In this document: positions 17,417-26,788 of the stretch, one piece after another
How positions within the stretch are numbered: position 1 is the first letter of the stretch
How the letters are laid out: every line of letters begins with the position of its first letter
Assembly: GCF_900114995.1 (NCBI RefSeq)
Contig: NZ_FOUX01000004.1
Coordinates: 248,001 to 312,000 of the forward strand
Direction of reading: 5' to 3'
DNA length: 64,000 bases
DNA from: Chitinophaga sp. YR627
GTDB taxonomy: Bacteria > Bacteroidota > Bacteroidia > Chitinophagales > Chitinophagaceae
Made by a program: the position numbers and the translations under genes
The notes under the pieces: model-generated
Told to the model about the DNA's origin: nothing
What the model saw: only the letters and a program-made list of their open reading frames with translations
The model's database searches: none

Positions 17417-18649
17417 TTAAACTGCCTGAGGTACGCTTGCTACCGGCGCTTTTTTCGTAGCCACACTTTTCTTTGTTTTCTTCTTCTTACCCCACCATAC
17501 CAGGAAACCTGTTACCGGCAGACTGGCCCCTATCAGTGCGCCAAAGAAAGCCAGGATCTTACCGGGTAATCCGAGTATGGAGCCCACGTGAATATCGTAG
17601 TTCGCTTTACGCAATTTTGAACCGAAGCCGGCTTCTGCAAAACTGATATCGTATACTTTACTACCAGCCAGCTCTTTTAATGTATGCTGATCGAATGCAT
17701 AACTTCTGTTGTTATAGAATTTACCTGCTGTAGGATAGATCGTGATACTGATGGCGGACTTTGGTTTGGAAGTATCTGCAAAAGAATAGTAGAAGCCTTC
17801 TGCATCCGGGTGTTTAGCCAGTACTTTCCCCCATGCCAGGTCCATTGCCTGCTCAGGTGTATACATTTTACCCAGCTGCGTTGAGTCGGACTGTGGTCTT
17901 TTAAATTCTTCAAGTGTTTGTCCGCCGGAAGTCACCCAGTACAAGCCATTGCTGTACCACTTGATACCATACACCATACCGGTCAGCGCGATTGCCAGTA
18001 ATACGATCAGGGAATAGAACCCCAGTACATTGTGCAGGTCATAGTTCACCCTTTTGAAAGAGGCGTCCCACTTTATTTTAAAGCTTTGCTCACGTGCTTT
18101 TTTGGTCCATTTCTGCGGCCACCACAGTATCATACCACTGATCAGGATAATAACGAATATCAGGGTGCTGTAATTGACGATCGGTCTGCCTATTTCATAT
18201 GGCATCCACAGGAAGCGGTGACCATTCAGGATAAAGCGGAAAAAATCGGTCTCTCCTGCTTTATGCTCTTTTACACTGATCACTTCCCCACTGTACGGAT
18301 TTACACGTAGTACCGTATTGCCTTTTCTACCTTCTCCCAGGCTCAGGTAGATCGCATTTCCCTGTTGATAGGTAACATAACCTGGTTTAAGCTTTGGATA
18401 CTTTTGTGCGCCAATTTCTCTTACCTGCGAGGGAGTGATAACAGGTTTATCCTGATGGGCAATTACAGTTTCAGGTTCCAGCAGGCGGGTGATTTCGTCA
18501 TGGAACACCCAGATGCAGGCTGTCACGCATACAATGATCATCACAATGCCGGTGATCAGACCCAGCCACAGGTGTAACCAGGCTGAAATACGATAAAACA
18601 GACTGCGGGATTGTTTTTTCTTGACGGTTGGCTTCCTCGAAAAATTCAT
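17417..18649 (-). CDS. PepSY-associated membrane protein
   Basis: A 410-residue protein with four transmembrane helices (about 25-50, 160-178, 208-230 and 360-385). Signatures are WLHLWLGLITG and YDLHNVLGFYSL, whose His residues are conserved in the PepSY_TM family, and PepSY-like periplasmic segments. These proteins often accompany TonB-dependent iron-siderophore receptors and act as membrane ferric reductases, but no receptor gene is nearby. It diverges from the Fic gene across a 240-bp gap, and it ends in a basic tail. Confidence 0.88.
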   Translation of the reverse strand: MNFSRKPTVKKKQSRSLFYRISAWLHLWLGLITGIVMIIVCVTACIWVFHDEITRLLEPETVIAHQDKPVITPSQVREIGAQKYPKLKPGYVTYQQGNAIYLSLGEGRKGNTVLRVNPYSGEVISVKEHKAGETDFFRFILNGHRFLWMPYEIGRPIVNYSTLIFVIILISGMILWWPQKWTKKAREQSFKIKWDASFKRVNYDLHNVLGFYSLIVLLAIALTGMVYGIKWYSNGLYWVTSGGQTLEEFKRPQSDSTQLGKMYTPEQAMDLAWGKVLAKHPDAEGFYYSFADTSKPKSAISITIYPTAGKFYNNRSYAFDQHTLKELAGSKVYDISFAEAGFGSKLRKANYDIHVGSILGLPGKILAFFGALIGASLPVTGFLVWWGKKKKTKKSVATKKAPVASVPQAV

Positions 18650-18817
18650 GTTTCCTGTAATTGATGGCCCTTTTATCCGGACCTGCGCGCTAAAAGGTGA
18701 TAGAATCCGCCAAAAATACCGTGTTATAACGCAAATCGTTTACGCAATCGGGAATAATAATCGCCTTATTAAAGATCGGATTTGAGTTGTCAGAATGGAG
18801 AATTGCCCCTTTACGCT

Positions 18818-18825
18818 TAATTTTG
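18818..18825 (+). promoter_or_regulatory. TAnnTTTG promoter element of the Fic gene
   Basis: TAATTTTG matches the consensus and lies 64 nt before the ATG. A -33 TTG at standard spacing is not evident. Confidence 0.4.
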
Positions 18826-18889
18826 CAGCTTTCGGCCCCAAAAATGCCAGTCACGTACCGGGAAGAGGTACATATCAGAAACAAGTATT

Positions 18890-19450
18890 ATGAATCAGTT
18901 CAATCATCGTAACGCTATGGATGCCAATGAGGCTGCACAATTGCAGCGTGTGCTCAGCGATTACACCTATGCCCTGGATGTACTGGATAAGTACGATCAC
19001 CAGTTACTCGAAATAGAAAATACGACAACGGAGAACCTGTTTGTGATCACCTATGAAACGGCTATGCTCGCCATTCACGGATTAAGAGACCGTTTTGGAG
19101 GAAGCCGACTGTTTGGTAATGAAAAGGACGATTCATTTCAGGGTTCATTAGCAGCAATCTGCCAGACATTCGGTGGTCAATATCTGTATCCCAGTGTGGA
19201 GGAAAAGGCCGCCCATCTCTTATATTTTGTGATCAAGAACCATTCTTTCTCTGACGGGAATAAGCGTATTGCGGCATTTCTGTTTGTCTGGTTCCTGGAA
19301 AAGAACAGCATTCTCTACAGCAGGGATGGCAGCAAAAGGATTGCGGACAATGCCCTGGTGGCGTTTACCCTGATGATCGCGGAATCGAAGCCGGAGGAAA
19401 AGGAGATGATGGTAAAAGTGATCGTCAATCTGATCAACAGTAATAATTAA
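18890..19450 (+). CDS. Fic/Doc-family protein (C-terminal RhuM-like)
   Basis: A 186-residue protein whose Fic core HSFSDGNKRIAAF spans 118-130. The Lys in GNKR is the Doc-type variant rather than the GNGR of AMP-transferring Fic enzymes; in Doc this variant phosphorylates EF-Tu. The sequence LYPSVEEKAAHLLYFVIKNH around 99-118 resembles the C-terminal half of the RhuM family, but the N-terminal RhuM DNA-binding part is absent, so it is a stand-alone half. No Phd-like antitoxin gene is adjacent, and no inhibitory helix motif is obvious. The target is unknown. It converges on the GreA-like gene across a shared terminator. Confidence 0.85.
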   Translation: MNQFNHRNAMDANEAAQLQRVLSDYTYALDVLDKYDHQLLEIENTTTENLFVITYETAMLAIHGLRDRFGGSRLFGNEKDDSFQGSLAAICQTFGGQYLYPSVEEKAAHLLYFVIKNHSFSDGNKRIAAFLFVWFLEKNSILYSRDGSKRIADNALVAFTLMIAESKPEEKEMMVKVIVNLINSNN

Positions 19451-19457
19451 AATAAAA

Positions 19458-19478
19458 AAGTCCGCCGCCGGCGGACTT
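19458..19478. terminator. Bidirectional terminator between Fic and the GreA-like gene
   Basis: A perfect 9-bp stem AAGTCCGCC / GGCGGACTT with loop GCC. T-tracts follow it strongly in the minus direction. Confidence 0.85.
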
Positions 19479-19486
19479 CCTATTCT

Positions 19487-19882
19487 TTATGCCTGTACAT
19501 TCAGTACAGTAAAGCGCTTTACGCCAGCCGGCATCTTCCACTCTACTTCATCTCCTTTACGGAAACCAATGAGAGCTGCACCCAGCGGCGCCAGTATAGA
19601 AATTTTCTTTTGTTTGATATCTGCATCGATCGGCATTACAATACGGAAGTCTGTCACTTTTCCTGAATTGACTTCCTTCACACTTACCAGTGAGTTTAAA
19701 CGGATGGTCCCTACAGGCAGGGCTTCATTATCCACAACAACGGCGCGATTCAGTTCATATGCCAGTGACATTTCGCTGATATCATCTGTTTTGGTGCCTG
19801 CAAATTGTTTCAGGAGGTTATAATCTTCTTCACAAAGAATTACGGGGGTCTTTTCTTTGGTCTTTGCTTTTCCTGATTTCAT
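19487..19882 (-). CDS. GreA/GreB C-terminal-domain protein (Rnk-like)
   Basis: A 131-residue protein. The second half is the FKBP-like C-terminal domain of GreA/GreB, with SVKEVNSGKVTDFRIVMP and ISILAPLGAALIGFRKGDEV. The N-terminal part is short, lacking the long GreA coiled coil, as in Rnk-type RNA polymerase secondary-channel proteins. It probably binds RNA polymerase, though the transcript-cleavage tip is missing. It is monocistronic, flanked by the shared terminator and a long 5' gap. Confidence 0.85.
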   Translation of the reverse strand: MKSGKAKTKEKTPVILCEEDYNLLKQFAGTKTDDISEMSLAYELNRAVVVDNEALPVGTIRLNSLVSVKEVNSGKVTDFRIVMPIDADIKQKKISILAPLGAALIGFRKGDEVEWKMPAGVKRFTVLNVQA

Positions 19883-20345
19883 ACACTACTAATTTTAAAT
19901 TAAAAAAAATTCCTGCCGATGTGGTATATCGCGCAGTGGAACAAACTATACAATAGAAAAACCGAGGGATCCCCGAACAATAAATATTATTAATAATAGT
20001 CCGGGGAAAAAGTATCGAAGTCCTTAAAGGTTGTGTAATAGTAAGACTTACTTGCTATTGGGGTATTGGTATGCACAACAACAGCCATACGCAGTACTGG
20101 CGTAGGCTGAACGGATGAATGCTGATATGTTGTGTGCAATGACATCAATACGAATATAAGGAAAAAATCAGGAAATATGCATGAGACAGGAAGAATTGTG
20201 ATAGGGTTAACGGATAGGGATGGGAGGCTTCATACATGCTTCATACATGCTTCATACACGACGTATAGGTGGACTTGATCGCCTGAAAAAAAGGGGATAT
20301 TCCTTCCGGAACATCCCCTTTCTGGGTATAATTTGTGAAAAAGTA
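19883..20345. other. Non-coding gap with short direct repeats
   Basis: It contains three near-identical copies of GCTTCATACAT (about 20224-20258), an imperfect CCCCG/CGGGG hairpin (about 19974-20007) around an AT-rich core, and the metG terminator at its right end. I see no open frame with protein character and no RNA gene that I recognise. Confidence 0.4.
20289..20322 (-). terminator. Terminator after metG
   Basis: Stem AAAGGGGAT(a)TTCC / GGAA(c)ATCCCCTTT with a tetraloop, followed on the minus strand by a T-run. Confidence 0.85.
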
Positions 20346-22427
20346 TTATCTCACTTCACTGCCTGCATCTACTGCTGCATCCGGATTAACGAATACCAGT
20401 TTACCGGCAGCATTTTCAGCCATCAGGATCATTCCCTGGCTTTCGATACCGCGCATTTTTCTTGGTGCGAGGTTGGCTACGAGTGTTACCTGTTTGCCTA
20501 CCACTTCTTCCGGTGCAAAATGTTCCGCGATACCAGATACCACTGTACGTTTCTCTGTACCGATATCCACCAGTAATTTCAGCAGTTTGTCTGCTTTTGG
20601 TACTTTCTCTGCTTCCAGGATCGTACCTACGCGCAGGTCGAGTTTTGCGAAATCGTCAAACTGTATCTCAGGTTTCATTTCTTTTACTTTATTCTCAACA
20701 GGAGCTGCTACTGGTTTAATCAACCCAGCTTTCAGTTTATCGATCTGCTCCTGGATCTTCGTATCGTCAATTTTGCCGAACAAATGTTCCGACTCACGTA
20801 GCGGATATCCTACATTCACCAGTTTCAGGCTGCCTGCATTTTCCCACTCCAGCATACGATCTACTACCTTCAGCATGTGACAGATCTTTTTCGCTGTGAA
20901 TGGCAGGAATGGATTAACCAGAATAGCCAGGTTGGCGGTCAGTTGCAGACACAGATGCAGACAGTTGTCAATGCGTTTCTGATAATCTGCTGCCAGTGAT
21001 GGATCCGCCGCCATCGCACTTGCCAGTTTCCATGGTTCTCTGTCCTGGAGATATTTATTACCGGAACGGGAGATATCAATTACTTCTGCCAATGCTTCAC
21101 GGAAGCGGAAGTTTTCCAGTGAATCTTCTATCTTCTGTATAGAAGCCTTTAGGGCTGTAAACAATACATCATCCCGTCCGTCTTTCAGCGCTGCATGGAA
21201 TGGTGGTACCTTACCACCGCAGAGTTTATGCATCAATACCATCGTACGATGCACAAAACTGCTGAAGATATCGGCTAACTCACTGTTGTTACGCTGCTGA
21301 AAATCTTTCCAGGTAAAGTCACTGTCCTTTGTTTCAGGCGCGATGCTGGTCAGTACGTAACGCAGTACATCCTGCTGATCAGGGAAGTCTTTTACATAAT
21401 CATGTACCCATACGGCCCAGTTACGGGAAGTGGATACCTTCTCACTTTCGATATTCAGGAATTCGTTCGCCGGTACGTTTTCAGGCAGTACATATCCACC
21501 ATGACCTTTTAGCATTGCCGGGAAGATCACGCAGTGGAACACGATATTGTCTTTACCAATAAAGTGTACCAGTTTGGTATCATCTTTACACCAGTAATCT
21601 GCCCAGTTGGCGGTCAGTTCCTTGGTTGCGGAGATATAACCGATCGGTGCATCAAACCATACATACAGTACTTTACCTTCTGCATCAGGCAGTGGCACTT
21701 TAATACCCCAGCTGCTGTCGCGGGTCATTGCCCTGCTTTGCAGACCGCCATCGATCCAGCTTTTACACTGTCCGTATACGTTGTTTTTCCACTCTTTGTG
21801 ACCTTCCAGGAGCCATTCTTTCAGGAATGGTTCATAGTTCTGTAAAGGCATATACCAGTGCTTTGTCTTTTTCTTGACAGGCACTGCATTGCTGAGAGTT
21901 GAACGCGGTTCGATCAGTTCGTCCGGGCTCAGTGAAGTACCACATCTTTCACACTGGTCACCGTATGCATTCGGGTTACCGCATTTTGGGCAGGTACCAA
22001 CGATGTAACGGTCGGCCAGGAATACATTGGCAGTTTCATCAAAGAACTGCTCGCTTTCTCTTTCTTCAAACAGCCCCTTATCATACATCGTTTTGAAGAA
22101 GTCAGCTGCTGTTTCGTGGTGTACCTGATTAGTGGTTCTGGAGAAAATATCGAAAGAGATACCCATGTCTGTAAAGCTGTCATAGATGATCTTATGATAT
22201 TTATCCACAATATCCTGCGGAGTTACGTTTTCCTTCATCGCCTTGATGGTGATAGGTACTCCGTGTTCGTCAGTTCCTCCTATGAACTTTACATCCGCCT
22301 TTTTAGCACGCAGGTAGCGCACATATATATCGGCGGGAATATAACAGCCAGCCAGGTGACCGATGTGGACCGGTCCGTTGGCATAAGGCAATGCCGCTGT
22401 TATTAGATATCTGTTAAATTTTGCCAT
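20346..22427 (-). CDS. metG: Methionyl-tRNA synthetase with C-terminal tRNA-binding domain
   Basis: Charges tRNA-Met in the cytoplasm. It has 693 residues. HIGH at about 21-24 (VHIGHLAG), a zinc knuckle CPKC...CERC near 141-160 and the signature loop as KVSTSR (in place of KMSKS), the variant known from one MetRS class. An Arc1p/EMAPII-type tRNA-binding domain covers the last 110 residues (FAKLDLRVGTIL through SQGMILMA). A TACCTTTG promoter element lies 112 nt upstream. Confidence 0.97.
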   Translation of the reverse strand: MAKFNRYLITAALPYANGPVHIGHLAGCYIPADIYVRYLRAKKADVKFIGGTDEHGVPITIKAMKENVTPQDIVDKYHKIIYDSFTDMGISFDIFSRTTNQVHHETAADFFKTMYDKGLFEERESEQFFDETANVFLADRYIVGTCPKCGNPNAYGDQCERCGTSLSPDELIEPRSTLSNAVPVKKKTKHWYMPLQNYEPFLKEWLLEGHKEWKNNVYGQCKSWIDGGLQSRAMTRDSSWGIKVPLPDAEGKVLYVWFDAPIGYISATKELTANWADYWCKDDTKLVHFIGKDNIVFHCVIFPAMLKGHGGYVLPENVPANEFLNIESEKVSTSRNWAVWVHDYVKDFPDQQDVLRYVLTSIAPETKDSDFTWKDFQQRNNSELADIFSSFVHRTMVLMHKLCGGKVPPFHAALKDGRDDVLFTALKASIQKIEDSLENFRFREALAEVIDISRSGNKYLQDREPWKLASAMAADPSLAADYQKRIDNCLHLCLQLTANLAILVNPFLPFTAKKICHMLKVVDRMLEWENAGSLKLVNVGYPLRESEHLFGKIDDTKIQEQIDKLKAGLIKPVAAPVENKVKEMKPEIQFDDFAKLDLRVGTILEAEKVPKADKLLKLLVDIGTEKRTVVSGIAEHFAPEEVVGKQVTLVANLAPRKMRGIESQGMILMAENAAGKLVFVNPDAAVDAGSEVR

Positions 22428-22539
22428 GTTCGCTTAAAGAATGCTTAAATAATGGAAATTCTGTTTTTGCTTTTGGAAGAGCGAAAACTATTTATCAACT
22501 TAGCCCTGTCGGGTTTGGGATAACTCCCCAAATGGTCTG

Positions 22540-22547
22540 CAAAGGTA
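22540..22547 (-). promoter_or_regulatory. TAnnTTTG promoter element of metG
   Basis: On the minus strand TACCTTTG is an exact consensus match. It sits 112 nt upstream of the metG ATG, leaving room for a 5' leader of about 100 nt. Confidence 0.5.
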
Positions 22548-22563
22548 ATTAAAGCATAGAACA

Positions 22564-23475
22564 ATGAAAATTCCGCCATACCTCAAAAAAGGTGATCTGA
22601 TAGGCATCACCTGTAGTAGTAGCAAAATGGATCTGCAGGCAGCAGAATATGCGGCTGGCGTGATCAGTTCCTGGGGTTTCCAGGTACACCTGGGCATTAC
22701 GGTAGGCACCAGTTTCCATAATTTCTCCGCTCCGGATGAACTGCGGCTGGAAGAGCTGCAGGATATGCTGGACGACCCTGATATCAAAGCTATCATTTTT
22801 GGCCGCGGTGGATATGGCATGGTGTGTATCCTGGATGAACTGGATTTCAAGCAATTCCGCAAACATCCCAAGTGGATCTGCGGGTACAGTGATATTACCG
22901 CCCTGCATACGCATATTCAGCACCAGTACGGCATTCCTACCATCCATTCCATGATGTGCAGTGGTATCAGACCGGAAACCGTTGAGAATGAATATGTGGA
23001 TAGCCTTCGGCTGGCATTAAAAGGCACTTCCTACCGTTATACTGCGGCGCCAAATGATCTGAACCGTACCGGAAAAGGTACTGGTAAGCTGATTGGCGGT
23101 AACCTGTCCCTCCTGGCCAATCTGTCAGGTACTGACTCGCAACCTGATACAAAAGGGAAAATACTGGTTCTGGAAGATATCGGCGAGTACCGCTATAATG
23201 TGGACCGTATGATGTATAACCTGAAAAGGGCAGGATGGCTGGAAGATCTCGCCGGACTGGTAATCGGGTCTTTTACTGATGGTAAAGAGACAGAAACGCC
23301 TTTTGGCCAGACCGAGTACGAGATCATCCGGAATATTGTACAGGATTACGAGTACCCGGTCTGCTTTGGCTTCCCGGTGGGACATACGCATGAGAACTAT
23401 TCCCTGAAACTGGGCCTGCCACATGAGCTGCATGTAACGGCCAGACAGGCTAAATTATCGCAACGCGACGTCTAA
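22564..23475 (+). CDS. LD-carboxypeptidase, peptidase S66 family
   Basis: A 303-residue cytoplasmic serine peptidase fold of the S66 family: muropeptide LD-carboxypeptidase (LdcA) or microcin C self-immunity peptidase (MccF). Motifs are GRGGYGMVCILDELDF, WICGYSDITALH, ILVLEDIGEYRYNVDRMMYNL and GFPVGHTHENYSL, the last with the conserved His. The role most likely concerns murein recycling. Its 3' end overlaps the convergent hydrolase gene by 21 bp. Confidence 0.9.
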   Translation: MKIPPYLKKGDLIGITCSSSKMDLQAAEYAAGVISSWGFQVHLGITVGTSFHNFSAPDELRLEELQDMLDDPDIKAIIFGRGGYGMVCILDELDFKQFRKHPKWICGYSDITALHTHIQHQYGIPTIHSMMCSGIRPETVENEYVDSLRLALKGTSYRYTAAPNDLNRTGKGTGKLIGGNLSLLANLSGTDSQPDTKGKILVLEDIGEYRYNVDRMMYNLKRAGWLEDLAGLVIGSFTDGKETETPFGQTEYEIIRNIVQDYEYPVCFGFPVGHTHENYSLKLGLPHELHVTARQAKLSQRDV

Positions 23476-24258
23476 CGCTTTCAGATAGTCTGGATATTTC
23501 TCCAGGTTATTGTGATCCGCGCCGGGTATAGTAATAAACTGGTCGCCTGTTTTGAACAGCTTTTCCAGTTTCTTCCCTGATTCAATGGGTATTGTCTTAT
23601 CGTCCGTACCATGAATAATGACAACAGGCGCCGTTACTTTGGGCAGGTATTCATTGGTCGGGAACTTAAAATCGAGCATATACGCATACGGGTAAAGCGG
23701 CACCAAACGCATTGCCATCTCTGTCATGTTGAAATACGGGGCTTCCAGCACCAGACGTTTACAATCGCGGACAGCTGCCAGCTGGGCAGCGACTGCCGTC
23801 CCCAGTGATCTTCCGTAAATGATAATACTATCCCGCGGGTAAAACTTCCGGGCTACCTCGTACATATGCAGGGCGTTGTCGTAGATCGCTTTTTCGGTCA
23901 GTTCGCCGGTGGTTTTCCCATAAGTGGGATAATCCATCATCAGCACACTGTAGCCGCGCTCCAGCATCAATTTAGCCTTATTTCCATATTTGGAAATATT
24001 GCGGGCATTTCCATGAAAGTATATCACGATTCCCTTTGGCTTGTCTGCCTTAAACAGCATGGCGCTCAGCGTCTGTTTCTCATTGATCCGGATGCTGATC
24101 TCTTCAAACGGGATGTCGTATTTGAAGGCATAGTTCGCCTCCAGCGGTTCCGGATGAAAGATGAACTTCTTCTGGAATAAGGTCAGCACTACGCCGATCA
24201 CCAGGTAAAGTCCCAGGATCGTGGAAAGTATAGGTTTTAGTTTCAGCTTGCTGAACAT
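23455..24258 (-). CDS. Membrane-anchored alpha/beta hydrolase
   Basis: A 267-residue serine hydrolase. An N-terminal signal anchor spans about 10-28. HGNARN gives the oxyanion region, GRSLG is the nucleophile elbow (GxSxG), and GTDDKTIP and DHNNLEKY supply the catalytic Asp and His. This layout is typical of the BEM46/DUF-type lipase or esterase group. The substrate is unknown. It ends inside the LD-carboxypeptidase gene and starts 9 bp downstream of the ThiF-like gene, so the latter two are one operon. Confidence 0.88.
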   Translation of the reverse strand: MFSKLKLKPILSTILGLYLVIGVVLTLFQKKFIFHPEPLEANYAFKYDIPFEEISIRINEKQTLSAMLFKADKPKGIVIYFHGNARNISKYGNKAKLMLERGYSVLMMDYPTYGKTTGELTEKAIYDNALHMYEVARKFYPRDSIIIYGRSLGTAVAAQLAAVRDCKRLVLEAPYFNMTEMAMRLVPLYPYAYMLDFKFPTNEYLPKVTAPVVIIHGTDDKTIPIESGKKLEKLFKTGDQFITIPGADHNNLEKYPDYLKALDVALR

Positions 24259-24267
24259 ATGTCGGGT

Positions 24268-25080
24268 TTAATCTTCAATATCCGGTACGATGTCTATACC
24301 ATATTCTTCGGCAGTCAGCACGCCTTTCGCCCTGATATCGGCCAGTATACCGGCATCCGGGAACAGGGTATTGACCTGATAGGTATTATGCAGGAAATTC
24401 ATGCTGTAGAATTTGTTGGCCAGTCCGTCAGGAACACCGGCAATATATTTCAGCACCTCATTAACGATCATCATACCGGTCGCACCATGTGTAACACCGA
24501 TAGCGCCTGCATCGAAGTTACGATGGTCATCTATCAGGTCAAGGTTACAACGGTAGGAAGCAGCTGCATCACCACTGGCAGGAGCGATATTGAAGCCAGC
24601 CCACCAGGAGACCCAATTATGTACTTCACCGATCACGAATGGTTTGCCATGCGCTACACAGGCATCGTTGATCACGAGGTGGGTTGCATGATGCTGGGAG
24701 CAATCGATCACGAGATCCATGCCTTCCAGCAGTTGTTTTATATTTTCCGGCTTTACCTGTAACAGTAAAGGATAATGTTTGGTAAAAGGATTGCTTGCCC
24801 ACAAGCGGCTGGCAGCCATTTTAGCTTTATGTTTACGCAGGTCCTGCATCTGATAGATGGGTTGTCTGTGCATATCTTCATCAGTAATTACACCATAATC
24901 GGCAATACCGATCACACCAACGCCACTCGCGCTTAAATACTGTATTACCGGAGATCCCAATCCACCGGCGCCAACTACCAATACGCGTGTTTCCTTCAGT
25001 TTTTCCTGCATTGCAACGCCCATCCCCGGAACAGCAATAGCGTGTTTAAAATGCGCAAGTTCTTTTTCGATTAATGCCAT
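24268..25080 (-). CDS. ThiF/MoeB-like E1 protein with altered active site
   Basis: A 270-residue E1-like Rossmann protein. The nucleotide loop is GAGGLGSPV (37-45) and the Arg-Gln pair of the family is in MHRQPIY (71-76). In canonical MoeB/ThiF the sequence DCTDN follows strand 4 and its second Asp is the catalytic, Mg-ATP-binding residue; here it reads DCSQH (126-130), so that Asp is Gln129. The paired CxxC zinc motifs of MoeB/ThiF are also absent. No sulfur-carrier gene (thiS, moaD) lies nearby. It may be a divergent or non-adenylating E1-like protein. Confidence 0.8.
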   Translation of the reverse strand: MALIEKELAHFKHAIAVPGMGVAMQEKLKETRVLVVGAGGLGSPVIQYLSASGVGVIGIADYGVITDEDMHRQPIYQMQDLRKHKAKMAASRLWASNPFTKHYPLLLQVKPENIKQLLEGMDLVIDCSQHHATHLVINDACVAHGKPFVIGEVHNWVSWWAGFNIAPASGDAAASYRCNLDLIDDHRNFDAGAIGVTHGATGMMIVNEVLKYIAGVPDGLANKFYSMNFLHNTYQVNTLFPDAGILADIRAKGVLTAEEYGIDIVPDIED

Positions 25081-25175
25081 AGTCTTTTCAATTAGGGATC
25101 AGTAAGTAAAAATCAGTCGCCGGGAATCAATTGACTTAATTCCCGGTTACTGGTATTTATTTACTGACTGATGAT

Positions 25176-26546
25176 TTATTCTTGTGGAAATTCCAATGTA
25201 AACTTACTACCCTTCCCCATCGTGCTTTCTACTTTGATCTTGCCTTTATGGGCATCCACGATGGCTTTCACATAACTTAATCCCAATCCGAATCCTTTTA
25301 CGTTATGCACATTACCTGTATGTGCACGATAGAATTTTTCAAAGATACGGGAAATCGTGTCACGGCTCATACCGATACCGTTATCTGCTATTGTAATAAT
25401 GAGGCTCTTACGTGTATTGTGTGTGGATATAACCACCTCGAGATTTTCTTTTGAATACTTGATCGCATTGTCCAGCAGATTGAAGATCACATTGGAGAAA
25501 TGCACGTCATCCGCTTTAATGATAGGGTTGATCGCATCCAGGCGAAGTTCTGCGTGGCCTTGTTTTGCATCCAGCTGTAACTGCAGATTTTCTACTGTAC
25601 TGGATATTACGTCATGCACATCTGTCACCTGCAGATTCAGTCCGATCTCATTCTTTTCCAGTAAGGCAGATTGCAGAATACTCTCCACCTGTTTGTTCAT
25701 GCGTTTGTTCTCCTCCTTGATGATACCGGAAAAGTATTTGATCTTATCCCTGTTGTCCATGACCTTCTCATTACCGATAGCATCAATAGCCAGCGAGATG
25801 GTGGCCAGTGGTGTTTTCAGCTCATGCGTCATGTTGTTGATAAAGTCTGATTTGATCTCCGACAATTTCTTCTGATTGAGCATTGTGCGGATAGTCAGGA
25901 TAAATGCGGTAATGATCACAGCGGTAAATAACAGACCACCTGCCATCATTTTTCCCAGCGATAAGAGTAACATCATGTTATTCTTAGGCTGCACCAGCAG
26001 CAGTGTTTCTGTTTCACCTGTCACATAGTCAAAACTGTTCACCAGGGGTATATACTGGAATGTATAATCGAGACTGTCGGTGCTGGTCGTATTTTCAAGC
26101 ATTTTGGACAGTCCGGCGGACTGCATACGGATACCATTGCTATTACCAAAATGGCCTTTACCTAATACGGCGAACTCGAAGGTGGTATCGAGGTGTTGTT
26201 CACGCAGACTGTTGGTGATCAGTTTCTGTACTTCTTCTGTGGTGAAGCGGTCACTGACCTTCTCTGTCAGATCGATGGTATTGGTGATCTCATATTTATC
26301 GATCGCCAGCCCTTTTTCTGTAGGCCTGATGGCGGCGCCATCTACTTTAAAACGCATAGGAGGTGCCTTACGCTGAAGCATCTGCTCCTTCACGTTTATC
26401 ATTACAGTTACCGCACGCTGTTCCATCTGCTCACGACGTACGATAGCTGCGTTATAGATCCAGTTGACCTGGATCCAGATGATTCCCAATAATGACAGGG
26501 TAATTAACACCACAATTATGGGAAATACTTTCTTCAATGGTACCAT
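25176..26546 (-). CDS. Sensor histidine kinase (RprX-like, orphan in locus)
   Basis: A 456-residue membrane kinase. Transmembrane helices at about 8-28 and 200-220 enclose a periplasmic sensor of about 170 residues. The HisKA motif NNMTHELKTPL has His241; the ATPase part has NLLDNAIKYS (N box), DNGIGM (G1) and GFGLGL (G2). No response regulator gene is adjacent. The orphan regulator at 5187-5933 is a plausible partner by family. The promoter region is the 500-bp gap to the right. Confidence 0.93.
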   Translation of the reverse strand: MVPLKKVFPIIVVLITLSLLGIIWIQVNWIYNAAIVRREQMEQRAVTVMINVKEQMLQRKAPPMRFKVDGAAIRPTEKGLAIDKYEITNTIDLTEKVSDRFTTEEVQKLITNSLREQHLDTTFEFAVLGKGHFGNSNGIRMQSAGLSKMLENTTSTDSLDYTFQYIPLVNSFDYVTGETETLLLVQPKNNMMLLLSLGKMMAGGLLFTAVIITAFILTIRTMLNQKKLSEIKSDFINNMTHELKTPLATISLAIDAIGNEKVMDNRDKIKYFSGIIKEENKRMNKQVESILQSALLEKNEIGLNLQVTDVHDVISSTVENLQLQLDAKQGHAELRLDAINPIIKADDVHFSNVIFNLLDNAIKYSKENLEVVISTHNTRKSLIITIADNGIGMSRDTISRIFEKFYRAHTGNVHNVKGFGLGLSYVKAIVDAHKGKIKVESTMGKGSKFTLEFPQE

Positions 26547-26754
26547 GCTACATCAATACTAAGGCGCACAAGATACTCACAAAGAACGAGGGTACCAGCA
26601 CCTGAATTGTTAAAAATCATTGCTTGCTATAGCAACATTAATACAAATTTAAAAGCTCAAAACCGTTATCCATCCTCACTTTAGCAATAAAACATCACTT
26701 TAACGTAATTTTAACTGGGAAATAATATTCATAATTGATCAATCTTCTGTACAT

Positions 26755-26782
26755 TTGCCTTATCAAACTGGTACTAAATTTG
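26755..26782 (+). promoter_or_regulatory. Promoter of the putative small transcript
   Basis: TTG at 26755-26757, a 17-nt spacer, and TAAATTTG at 26775-26782. Both elements match the Bacteroidota sigma-A consensus. There is no annotated gene between it and the terminator 100 nt downstream. Confidence 0.6.
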
Positions 26783-26788
26783 ATGTAC

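Noticed and set aside
21430..21447. MetRS loop KVSTSR in place of KMSKS as a defect
   Set aside because: This is a known variant of one MetRS class.
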